A stretch of DNA of 64,000 nucleotides from Streptomyces luteogriseus (lineage in GTDB: Bacteria; Actinomycetota; Actinomycetes; Streptomycetales; Streptomycetaceae): NCBI RefSeq assembly GCF_014205055.1, contig NZ_JACHMS010000001.1, positions 7,592,501 to 7,656,500 on the forward strand, given 5' to 3'. Under the pieces are notes generated by a model. It saw only the letters and a program-made list of their open reading frames with translations. It searched no databases and had not been told where the DNA came from. A program made the translations under genes and the position numbers. Positions 24,429 to 33,600 of this stretch are shown here, one piece after another; the first letter of the stretch is position 1, and every line of letters starts with the position of its first letter.

Positions 24429-25832
24429 ATGGAATCCCAGCGGGGTGGCGGCGGACCGGTGGACCTGGACGACACGGGTCTGGAGGCTCTCGCTCCCGAA
24501 CCGCTGCTGACCAGGGACTACGAGACGCGTCCCGCGCTCGTGTACGAGCGGCTGCGGCAGCAGCACGGCCCGGTCGCGCCGGTCGACCTGCTGGGGGTGC
24601 CGGCCTGGCTGGTCCTCGGCTACCGCGAGTCGCTCCAGGTGCTCCAGGACGACGACGGCTGGCCCAAGGGCCTGGAGAACTGGCGGGCCCGCTCCGAGGG
24701 CAGGGTGCCGGCCGACTGGCCGCTCGGCCCCTCCCTGGAGGTCAACCACATCCTGATCCAGGGCGGCGCCGGCTACCGGCCGCTGCGCACCGCGTGGGAC
24801 GTCGCCCTCAAGCCCTTCCAGGACCCCCGCCACCCCCAGGCCAAGCGTCTGAAGGCCGCCGTCACCGCCTACGCCGACGAACTGATCACCCTGGTCGGCC
24901 AGGGCGGCAAGACCGGCGTCGCCGACCTGTCCGCGCAGTTCTCCCGGCCGCTGCCGCTGATGGTGGCCAGCCATCTGCTGGGCTTCCCCGGCTCGCAGGG
25001 CGACGACGCGCTGATGGACATGTGGCGCGTGCTCGACGCGGGCCCGGACGCCGAGGCGGCCCTGGAGCGCCTGCTGGCGACGCTGGCCGAACTGGCCGCG
25101 CTGAAGCTGGAGAAGCCGGGTGACGACTTCCCCTCCTACCTGCTGGCCGCCCACCCCGACCTGTCGCTCGACCATCTCGCCCGCGAGCTGTTCATGCTGC
25201 TCGGCATGACCTCCGACCACGTCGGCATCCTCATCTCCAACACCGTCGTGGAGGTCATCTCGGGTGAGGGCAGTGTGCGCGCCAGCCTGTCCGCCGGGAT
25301 GGTCAGGGAGACCATGAACCGGGTGGTCATGCGCAAGCCGCCCCTGGTCAACTTCGTGCCGCGGTTCGCCGCCCGGAACACCCCGCTCGGCAACTACGTC
25401 ATCCGGGCCGGCGACCCGGTGTGGGTCTCCCCGGGCGCCGCCCACGCCGACCCGCTCTTCGCCGACCACGTCGCCTCGGGCACCGCCATCAGCACCCGGG
25501 CCCACCTGTCCTGGGGAGCCGGGCCGCGCCAGTGCCCGGCGCGGGAGCTCGCCTCTGCGGTCGCATCGGCCGGAGTCGGGCGCCTCTTCGAGCGGTTCGA
25601 CCACCTCGACCTGGCCCTGCCCGCCGACCAACTGCCGTGGCGCTCCTCGCCGTTCATGCGCGGACTGCGTTCCCTGCCGGTGCGCTACGACCTGGCCTCC
25701 GCGCCGCCGCCACGGCCCTGGGCGGAGGAACCCGCGCCGGGGGCCGCCGAGGATGTCCTGCCGGACCCGTCCGCCCGGCAGCGCTCCTCGCTGTGGCGCT
25801 ACCTGACGGGCCTCATCCGCGGCGGCCGCTGA
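24429..25832 (+). CDS. Cytochrome P450 with atypical K- and I-helix motifs
   Basis: A 467-residue P450-like protein. The heme loop LSWGAGPRQCPAREL supplies the thiolate (Cys about 369), though the residue after it is Pro rather than the usual x-Gly. The K-helix reads RETMNRVVMRKPP, so the nearly invariant ExxR is absent at its expected place. The I-helix reads LLGMTSDHVG instead of AGxET. Loss of ExxR is known for the Streptomyces CYP156/CYP157 groups, which this resembles. Catalytic activity is therefore uncertain. The ATG has GGAGGG about nine bases upstream. No ferredoxin gene is adjacent. Confidence 0.82.
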   Translation: MESQRGGGGPVDLDDTGLEALAPEPLLTRDYETRPALVYERLRQQHGPVAPVDLLGVPAWLVLGYRESLQVLQDDDGWPKGLENWRARSEGRVPADWPLGPSLEVNHILIQGGAGYRPLRTAWDVALKPFQDPRHPQAKRLKAAVTAYADELITLVGQGGKTGVADLSAQFSRPLPLMVASHLLGFPGSQGDDALMDMWRVLDAGPDAEAALERLLATLAELAALKLEKPGDDFPSYLLAAHPDLSLDHLARELFMLLGMTSDHVGILISNTVVEVISGEGSVRASLSAGMVRETMNRVVMRKPPLVNFVPRFAARNTPLGNYVIRAGDPVWVSPGAAHADPLFADHVASGTAISTRAHLSWGAGPRQCPARELASAVASAGVGRLFERFDHLDLALPADQLPWRSSPFMRGLRSLPVRYDLASAPPPRPWAEEPAPGAAEDVLPDPSARQRSSLWRYLTGLIRGGR

Positions 25833-25992
25833 CCCCGGGGGACCGAGCCGAACGCCCATCGCGCACCGGCGTTCGTCACGGTTGCGGGGTGACGCCTTCA
25901 CGCCGGACGCGTGACAAACGGTGCTGGTGGGCGGCGTGCCCTCTCTGGGATGCTCGTATCAGATCCCGGGACAGGGCGCGAGGGCCCGCGGG

Positions 25993-26027
25993 GGCCGGGC
26001 AGGTACACCTCGATGACCTGCCCGGCC
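25993..26027. terminator. Strong bidirectional stem-loop in P450/response regulator spacer
   Basis: A perfect 12-bp inverted repeat (GGCCGGGCAGGT / ACCTGCCCGGCC) with an 11-base loop sits between the convergent P450 and response regulator genes. The rest of this 277-base spacer shows no gene. Confidence 0.8.
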
Positions 26028-26109
26028 GTTCCTCTGTCTGGGCGCGGAAACGTGGCGCGGAACGGGGGCGGAGAGCAGGCGGAGAGCTTGCGGGCAGCGG
26101 GGGCGGGGC

Positions 26110-26715
26110 TCACACCCAGCCGGACTCCGTGGCGATCCTGATCGCGTCGATCCGATTGCGGCCGCCCGTCTTCCGGGTGATCGCCGACAGATGATTGCGG
26201 ACCGTCGCCGCGGACAGGCACAGCCGCGCGGCGATCTCCCGGGTAGGCGTGCCGTCGGCGGTCAGCCGCAGCACCTCCACCTCGCGCGGGGTCAGCGGAT
26301 TCGCTCCCGCGTCCAGCGCGGCCAGCGCGAACTCGGGGTCGACGAACCGCTGACCCCTCACCAGCTTGCGGACACCGTGGACCAGCCGGTCCGGCGGGGC
26401 GTTGGTGCTGATGACACCGGCGGCGTGCAGATCGAGCATGCGGCGCAGCCGCTCGGGTGTCGTCGAGGCCATCATCAGCAGCATCCGGCACTCCGGCAGC
26501 CGGGCCCGCAGCTCGCCCCGGACGGCGAGCTCCTCGCCCTCCCTGGAGTCCACGCCGATCACCGCCACGTCCGGCCGGTACACGAGCGCCCGGGCGAGGA
26601 CGTCGCCGTTGCCGTCGGCCTCGGCGACGACCTCGATGTCGTCCTCCCGTGACAGCAGGGCGGCGAAGGCTCCCCGCACGAGACGGGTCTGCTCGACGAG
26701 AAGAACACGGATCAC
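26110..26715 (-). CDS. Atypical NarL/LuxR-type response regulator
   Basis: A 201-residue regulator with a receiver-like N-terminal half and a LuxR helix-turn-helix (LTPREVEVLRLTADGTPTREIAARLCLSAATVRNHLS). The receiver lacks normal acidic residues: the first pocket reads LLVEQ and the phospho-acceptor position in PDVAVIGVDS is Gly instead of Asp. It probably does not depend on phosphorylation, or senses a ligand. GGGAGG lies directly before the chosen GTG. It is divergent from the MFS exporter gene and no sensor kinase is adjacent, so control of the exporter is a reasonable but unproven guess. Confidence 0.87.
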   Translation of the reverse strand: MIRVLLVEQTRLVRGAFAALLSREDDIEVVAEADGNGDVLARALVYRPDVAVIGVDSREGEELAVRGELRARLPECRMLLMMASTTPERLRRMLDLHAAGVISTNAPPDRLVHGVRKLVRGQRFVDPEFALAALDAGANPLTPREVEVLRLTADGTPTREIAARLCLSAATVRNHLSAITRKTGGRNRIDAIRIATESGWV

Positions 26716-26832
26716 TGTCCCTCCCATGCGCCGTACGCGGGCCACAGGGCCGCCTTGATCGGATTATCGCCGCACCTCGCGGATATGGCAGTCCGAGTGG
26801 TGGGGTGTGGGGGCCCGGCGTACGGTCGAACG

Positions 26833-28395
26833 GTGGACACCGCAGGCAGCAGCCCGCAGCCGGCTTCACCACAGGCGACCACCACCAGGGAATCCGGTGG
26901 TGGCGGAAACACGATGGCGCTGCTGGTCATCGCCTCCTGCCAGTTGATGGTGGTCCTCGACATCACCATCGTGAACATCGCGCTGCCGCACATCCAGAGC
27001 TCCCTGGAGTTCTCCACCACGAGCCTGTCCTGGGTGGTGAACGCCTACACCCTCACCTTCGGCGGCCTGCTGCTGCTCGGCGGCCGGGCCGGAGACATCC
27101 TGGGGCGGCGGCGGGTCTTCGTCTTCGGCGTGCTGCTCTTCGTGCTCGCCTCCCTGCTCGGCGGATTCGCCCAGAACGCCGGTCAACTCCTCGGCGCCCG
27201 CGCCCTGCAGGGCGTCGGCGGCGCCATCGCCTCCCCGACCTCCCTCGCCCTGATCAGCACCACCTTCCGCGAGGGGCCGGAACGCAACCGTGCCTTCGGG
27301 GTCTTCGCCGCGGTCTCGGCCGGCGGCGGCGCGATCGGCCTGCTGGCCGGCGGCATGCTGGTGGAGTGGCTGAACTGGCGGTGGGTGCTGTTCGTCAACG
27401 TGCCCATCGGCCTGCTCATCGTGCTCGCCACGCCGCGCTTCATCAGGGAGTCCGAACGCCACCCCGGGCGCTTCGACATCATCGGCGCGCTGACCTCCAC
27501 CGCGGGCATGGTCCTGCTCGTCTACGGCTTCATCAGAGCCGCGCAGGACGGCTGGCGGGATCCCCTGACCCTCGCCTCGTTCGCCGGGGCGGTCATCGTC
27601 CTGGCGGCCTTCATCCTGATCGAGCGGCGTTCGAAACAGCCCATCACGCCGCTGCACATGTTCGCCGACCGCAACCGCGCGGGCACCTACGGCATCATGC
27701 TGTGCCTGGCCGCCGCCATCTTCGGCATGTTCTTCTTCCTCACGCTCTTCGTGCAGAACGTGCTCGGATTCAGCCCGCTCGCGGCCGGACTGGCCTTCCT
27801 GCCGGTCAGCGCGGTCATCGCCGTCGGCGCCGGACTGGCCTCACGGTTCCTGCCGGTCTACGGGCCCAAGCCGTTCATGGTGGTCGGCGCGATCCTGGCG
27901 GCGGCGGGCCTGGCCTGGCTGACCCTGACCGACGTTCACTCCACCTACGCGGGCAGCGTCCTCGGCCCGATGCTCGTCTTCAGCCTGGGCATGGGCATGG
28001 AGTTCGTGTCCCTGACCCTCATGGCGCTGTCCAACGTGCCCACCCCGGAGACCGGGGCGGCCTCGGGACTCCTGAACGCCACCCAGCAGGTCGGCGGCTC
28101 CCTGGGCCTGTCCATCCTGGTCACGATGTACGGCACGGCCAGCACCAACGAGGCGGACAAGCAGGTCCCGGACTTCCTCCAGCAGGCGACCCCGGCCGAA
28201 CGCATCCGGTTCGAACGCACCGGGCAACTGCCCAAACCCTGGTCCGACGAGATCCTCACCGCCGGAGTGTCGGCCGCCTTCGTCATGGCGGCGATCTTCA
28301 CCGCGGTCGCCGCGCTGATCGCGCTGGTCGTCATCCAGGTCCGCCCTTCCGACCTGGAACGCCTCAAGGGAGGAGCGGGCCCCGGCCCGATGTGA
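26833..28395 (+). CDS. MFS drug exporter, DHA2 (EmrB/QacA) family, 14 helices
   Basis: A 520-residue membrane protein. Motifs of the 14-helix drug:H+ antiporters are visible: LDITIVNIALPHIQ in helix 1, WVVNAYTL in helix 2, GGRAGDILGRRRVF (motif A) and the motif C-like stretch in helix 5 (GGGAIGLLAGGMLVEWLNWRWVLFVNVPIG). The GTG start has no convincing ribosome binding site; a TACGGT-like -10 seven bases upstream suggests a leaderless transcript. The divergent gene is an atypical response regulator. The substrate is unknown. Confidence 0.9.
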   Translation: MDTAGSSPQPASPQATTTRESGGGGNTMALLVIASCQLMVVLDITIVNIALPHIQSSLEFSTTSLSWVVNAYTLTFGGLLLLGGRAGDILGRRRVFVFGVLLFVLASLLGGFAQNAGQLLGARALQGVGGAIASPTSLALISTTFREGPERNRAFGVFAAVSAGGGAIGLLAGGMLVEWLNWRWVLFVNVPIGLLIVLATPRFIRESERHPGRFDIIGALTSTAGMVLLVYGFIRAAQDGWRDPLTLASFAGAVIVLAAFILIERRSKQPITPLHMFADRNRAGTYGIMLCLAAAIFGMFFFLTLFVQNVLGFSPLAAGLAFLPVSAVIAVGAGLASRFLPVYGPKPFMVVGAILAAAGLAWLTLTDVHSTYAGSVLGPMLVFSLGMGMEFVSLTLMALSNVPTPETGAASGLLNATQQVGGSLGLSILVTMYGTASTNEADKQVPDFLQQATPAERIRFERTGQLPKPWSDEILTAGVSAAFVMAAIFTAVAALIALVVIQVRPSDLERLKGGAGPGPM

Positions 28396-28422
28396 GGCCC
28401 GCCCCCGAACCCCTGGCGCCCG

Positions 28423-30411
28423 CTACACGCCGATCCGCGCCGCGATGACCGGCGCCAGCCGGTCGGCGATGACCCGGTGCCCCCGGTCGTTGGGGTGTAC
28501 CGAGTCCGTCAGATCGCCCGACCCGAGCCAGCCGGTCGTGTCCACGAAGGAGACCCGCGTGTCACCCCCGGCGACGGCGGCCTTCATCGCGGCCTCGGTC
28601 TGCGGGACGAACCGCCCGCGGAACGTCTCCAACGCGAAGATCCAGGCCTGCGGATACGCGGCCCGCACCTTGCGCAGCAGACTGCTGTACGCCGACTGGA
28701 ACTGCGCCGGACTCACGCCGTGACCGACGTCGTTGGTGCCGAGGTTGACGACGACCGCGTCGGCCCGGTAGCGGGAGAAGTTCCAGTCGGGCGTCGCCGC
28801 GTTCGGGTTGAGCTTGGTGAACTGCCGCTCCAGCCCCACGCATCCGTCCGCCGCGGCCACCAGGCACGCCCCGCCCTGCGCGATCTGCGTGTGCTCGACG
28901 CCGAGCCGTTCCCCGATCAGCCAGCCGTACGCGGTGCGGGTGTTCTGCGAGCTCGTCGTGCCCACGGTGATCGAGTCGCCGACGAACTCGACCGTCCTGG
29001 CCGGGGCCGGTGGTGCGAACGTCGTCGCGCCGCTGTCCAGGACCAGGCCCTGGAAGACGGCGTCGCCCTTGTACGACCCGGCCACCACCTGGTAGTTGAC
29101 CTGGAGCGTGTGATTGCCGGGGGAGAGCGCCGACGGGGTCAGGTTCACCGTTCCCTTGACGTCGTCGTAGAACTTCACGGGGCCGTTGTCGATCCGCGCC
29201 CACAGGTCGATCGTGCCGCGTTGCTTCAGTTTGACCGTCCGGCCGGTGAAGCCGGCGCGGTAGTACGCGCCCGCCCAGTACGGGGTGTAGGCGGTGGAGG
29301 AGCTGGTCGTGTCCCAGCGGCCGACGAACTTGATGTTCGGGTCGCCGGGCTGCCCGGGGGCGGCCGTCTTCACCGTGGCGGCGCCGCCGAGCCGAGCGCG
29401 GACGACCGGGGCCAGCCGCTCGGCGAACCTGGTGTGCCCCGCTTCGTTCGGATGCCCGTTGCCGTCCTCGTAGTGGGTGCCGTCGGTGAGCCAGCCGGAG
29501 GTGTCGACGTAGTGCACCCGTGCGTCACCGGCGCTGTTGCGCGCACCGACGGCGGCCCTGGTCTCGGTGACGTAGCGCTTCTTCAGCGTCTGCACCGCGA
29601 ACAGGTGCGCCGTGGGGTACTTGGCGCGTACGTCGCGCAGGAACGTGGTGTAGGCGGACTGGAAGGCGGCCCCGGACACGCCGTGCCCGATGTCGTTGGT
29701 GCCGAGGTTGATGACGACCGCGTCGGCCCGGTACCGGGAGAAGTCCCAGTTCGTGCCGCCCGTGCTCGCCGTCTTGAAGAACTGTCCGCTCAGACCGGCG
29801 CACCCCGACTGCGCGACGAGGCAGTACCCGGACCGGGCGATCTGTGTGTGCCGCATGCCCAGCCGCTCGCCGGTCTTCCAGGCATAGGAGTCCAGCGCCA
29901 GCCGGTCGGTGAGGGCCCCGGCCGTGATGGAGTCGCCGACGAACTCCACCAGCCCGGTCGGGGCGCTCGCGGCGACGGTCCGGGCCCCCGAGTCCAGGAC
30001 CAGGCCCTGGAAGACGGTGTCGCCGGAGCGGTAGGTCAGACGCAGGGTGTGGGTACCGGGTGACAGCGGCCGGGGAGTGAGGTTCACCGTGCCGCGCACA
30101 CCCGCGTGGAACACGTCGGGGCCGCCGTCGATGCTCGCATAGAGGTTGACCGCGTTCCTGGCCCTGACCTTGACCGTGGTGCCCGTGAAGCCGGTCTCCA
30201 GGTAGGCGCCGGTCCAGTTCGGCACGGCCGCGGTGCCCGCGGAGGTGTCCCAGCGTCCGACGTACGCGATGTGGGGATCGGACACCGAGCCGTCACCGGG
30301 CGCGGCATGCGCGGGCGAGCCGCCGGCCCAGGACAGCAGGCACGCCATGAGGACGGCCGCGACGAGGGCCGGCAGGGCGCGTCTCGGGGAGATGTGGGGG
30401 GAGGTCTGCAC
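28423..30411 (-). CDS. Secreted tandem CE2-like SGNH esterase (two complete esterase units)
   Basis: A 662-residue exported protein with a signal peptide ending GSPAHA. The mature part is two similar units of about 310 residues. Each has a beta-sandwich N-domain (DPHIAYVGRWDTS / DPNIKFVGRWDTT) and an SGNH esterase domain with EFVGDSIT (catalytic Ser), NLGTND and a late HPN (catalytic His). This is the layout of carbohydrate esterase family 2, which removes acetyl groups from xylan and related glycans. In unit 2 the late motif is DSVHPN (DxxH); in unit 1 it is DGNGHPN, so the Asp is shifted. GTG start with GAAGGGA upstream. A perfect CebR box lies 27 bases before the start. Confidence 0.87.
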   Translation of the reverse strand: MQTSPHISPRRALPALVAAVLMACLLSWAGGSPAHAAPGDGSVSDPHIAYVGRWDTSAGTAAVPNWTGAYLETGFTGTTVKVRARNAVNLYASIDGGPDVFHAGVRGTVNLTPRPLSPGTHTLRLTYRSGDTVFQGLVLDSGARTVAASAPTGLVEFVGDSITAGALTDRLALDSYAWKTGERLGMRHTQIARSGYCLVAQSGCAGLSGQFFKTASTGGTNWDFSRYRADAVVINLGTNDIGHGVSGAAFQSAYTTFLRDVRAKYPTAHLFAVQTLKKRYVTETRAAVGARNSAGDARVHYVDTSGWLTDGTHYEDGNGHPNEAGHTRFAERLAPVVRARLGGAATVKTAAPGQPGDPNIKFVGRWDTTSSSTAYTPYWAGAYYRAGFTGRTVKLKQRGTIDLWARIDNGPVKFYDDVKGTVNLTPSALSPGNHTLQVNYQVVAGSYKGDAVFQGLVLDSGATTFAPPAPARTVEFVGDSITVGTTSSQNTRTAYGWLIGERLGVEHTQIAQGGACLVAAADGCVGLERQFTKLNPNAATPDWNFSRYRADAVVVNLGTNDVGHGVSPAQFQSAYSSLLRKVRAAYPQAWIFALETFRGRFVPQTEAAMKAAVAGGDTRVSFVDTTGWLGSGDLTDSVHPNDRGHRVIADRLAPVIAARIGV

Positions 30412-30437
30412 GGGATTCCCTTCACGTGGGGGTGGTC

Positions 30438-30451
30438 TGGGAGCGCTCCCA
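30438..30451. promoter_or_regulatory. Perfect CebR-type operator (TGGGAGCGCTCCCA)
   Basis: The 14-bp palindrome is identical to the binding site of CebR, the LacI-family repressor that is released by cello-oligosaccharides in Streptomyces. It lies between the tandem esterase start and the divergent NACHT gene, nearer to the esterase. The 240-base spacer holds no other clear element. Confidence 0.85.
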
Positions 30452-30651
30452 TAGGCAGCTTCTCGAGGGAAGCAGTGAAACGGTTCAACGTCAAGTGGTC
30501 CGTCATGCAAGGAAGTTGAGAGCCGAACTTCCCGGTGTGACGCAGGGGTGCTGCTCCATACGGCCGGGCGGCGGGTGTCCACGGCGCTTCTGTCGGGTGA
30601 ATCTGGGGCCGCCGGCGCCCGGAACCCCCTCGGTGGCGGAACTGTCACAGG

Positions 30652-33600
30652 GTGAGCGAAGGAGGAGGACCCGCACACCGGCTCGGGCGCGTGCTGCGCG
30701 GTGGGCTCGGTGTCCGCCGAGCCCTGCACCGGCGCCGGCTGATGCGGCAGGGTTACGACCGGACCAGAACCTGGCGGGTCCACAAGAGCGGCGCATACGC
30801 GGCGCTGCTGGTGCTGACCTTCATCGGGGCGCTGCTCCTGCTGTTCCTGGCCGTCACGGCCCTCATCACCCTGCCGCAGGAGAAGAGCTTCGAATCGCCG
30901 GTCCGGTGGATCGACCAGCAGTGCAAGGCGGACAATTTCAGCTGCGCCGTCCTGCAGTCGCTCTTCATGCCGTTCCTCACCCTCGCCCTGGCCACCGTCA
31001 CCTACCTCTTCTTCCGCTTCCGCCATGTGCGCCGGGCCTATGTGCGCAAGGCCCTGGAGGACCCGCACGAGCTCGTGGAGACCGCGGGCGGCATCTTCGG
31101 CCGGGTCGTCGGCCGCGACCAGCTCTGCGCCGTCCTCATGGAGGATCTGCGTGACCGCCGCTTCCGCCGCACGCACGTCGTCGTCGGCGGCATCGGCACC
31201 GGCAAGACGGCGCTGGTGGTGCTGCTGACCCAGCGGCTCGCCGAGCGGGGGGCGGTGCCCGTGCCGCTGCGGCTGCGCGCCGCCGACAAGGACCTGGACT
31301 TCCGCGAGCTGGCCTTCGAGCGCTTCTGCCGGGAGGTGCAGGGCACCATCCGGTCCGGTGCGGAAGCGGAGAAGGTGTGGCGGCGGCTGAGCCAGCAGGG
31401 CCGGATCGTGGTGCTGGCGGACGGCCTGGACGAGGCCCTCACCACCTCGGACCTGACGGAGGAGCGCGACACCATCATCCGGCTGGCCATCCGCCGCGCC
31501 AACGAGGAGGGCCTGCCGCTGATCATCACCTCCCGCCCGCACGACTCGCTGCGTGGCATGGAGGCCTCCCTCACCGAACTGGAGCCGCTCAGCGAGGAGG
31601 CCGCCCTCACCTACATTTCGTCCGGAGGCGCCGGGGAGGACCGGCAGCGGCTGGACTGGATCGTCGAGCGGGCCGGCATCGCGGAGGCTCCGACCTATCT
31701 GGAGATCGCCGCCGAACTGCACGAGCAGGGACTGCTGGAGCGCGCCCTCGGCGTCCCCACCGAGGAGGAGGCGGTGGAGACCCGCGGCGGCGACCGGGCG
31801 TCCCTGCGCTTCCATCTGTTCGAGACCTGGCTCAGCGCCCTCATCAACGGCCGCTTCCAGCCGCATCTGCCGCTCTCCCCGGAGGAGCGCCGCTCGACCG
31901 TCCACTACCTGTCCGCGCTGGCGTGCGTGGGACTCGCCCTCGACACCTCAGAGGTGCGGTTCGCCGACGTCGTCGACGAGCAGGACCCGGACCGCTCCCG
32001 CTTTCCCGAGATCGTCCGGGAACTGGCCCACCGGGTCGGCGACAGCGGCATCGACCTGAGGCTCGCCGCCCACTGGGGCGCCCGCATGGAGCTGGTCGAG
32101 CTCGGCGGGGACCGCGTCCGCTTCCAGCACAGCGTCATCCAGGCCCAGCTGGGGGCCCGCTTCCTCAGCGCGGTGATCCACCCCGGTGTCCCGGCCGAAC
32201 CGCGGGAGGGCTCCTTCTTCCCGGCGGCCCTGCAGAGCCCGGGCCGGGAACTGCTCATCGCGATGGTGCTGCACTCCCGGCTGCCCGACGGCGCGTGCAT
32301 CCACGACGAGCCGGGCGCGGAGGGCCCGGACGGGGCATGCTGGTGCCCGGTGAGCGCCGCCCGCGACCTGCTGATGGAGGCCGCCTGCCATGCTCAGACG
32401 GTTCGCGCCTCCGGACACGACAACGACGACAGGCAGGAGGCGCGTCCCCTCTTCGGCCGCACCCTGCACAGCAAGGCCCTGGAGCTGTACGCGGCGGCCC
32501 TGGAGATCGACAGCGTCGACGCCGAGCCGGAGCAGCATCTGATCGCCATGCGGCTGTGCACGTCCTGGCCGGAGCTGCGGGCCCGCGACCCGCACACCCT
32601 GCAGACCGCGAAGGCCCTGCTCGTGGCCCGGTTCGGAGAGGCCATGCGCGGGGTCGCCCAGCGCCGGACGCTGCGGCCGGCCTACCTGGAACTGTTCGAG
32701 ATCGCACGCCTGGAGCCTTCGTACGCCGTCCGTCTCGCCATCGCACAGGAGATCGGCGCCGGTGGCGACCTCGCCTTCGAGGCACTCCAGCCCAGGCTGC
32801 GGGGGCCGCTGGTGGTCGAGGGGCAACGGGTGCAGCGCGAGCCCGACTGCACGGAGAAACTCTGGGGCGGCCAGCAGCCCGAGGTGGTCGGCGAGCGGGA
32901 GAGCAGACGCCGCCGGCAGGACGAGGGCCAGGTCGCCCGTATGAAGCGGGAACTGAAGGAGCGTGAGCAGCAGCGGCGCCGGGAACGCCGCAGGGAGCGC
33001 GAGGACCGCGAGGCCGAGGAACGGCAGTGGCGGGACAACACCCTGTGCGCCTGGCTGATCCCGCTGCTCGTCGGCTCGGTCACCACCCACCGGCACCAGG
33101 ACACGCCGTACGCCTTCCTGGAGAGCTGGGTACGCCGCGTCGGCATCCCCGAGGACAGCCCGGACGCGCACGCCGCACTCGACCTCAACGTGGAGGTGGC
33201 ACTCGCCCAGGGCTTCAAGTACGCGGCGAACCGCCGGCACCGCCATCCGCACGCCCGGTCCGAAGCCCGCGAGTACCTCAGCGAGCAGGCCTGGGACATG
33301 CTCAAGCGCACCCGGTTCTGGTTCACCCGCCTCACGCTGCTGCACGCGCTGACCCTCTGGGACCTGCCCGACGGCGCCACGAACTCCCAGTCCTCGCACG
33401 GCCACGGGTCCGACCCCGCCCAGCAGGTCCGTCAGTGGCTGGCCCGGCCGGACGGCGAACCGGAGCACCCCTTCGTCACGGCGGCCGGGAAACTGTGCGT
33501 GTGGGCACTCGAGACCCGGCGGCCCGAACGGTTCCTGTGGGTCGACGAGTCGGGCGTCGCCGCACACGTGGGCTCCCAGACGTGCCGGGGCGAGTTCCGC

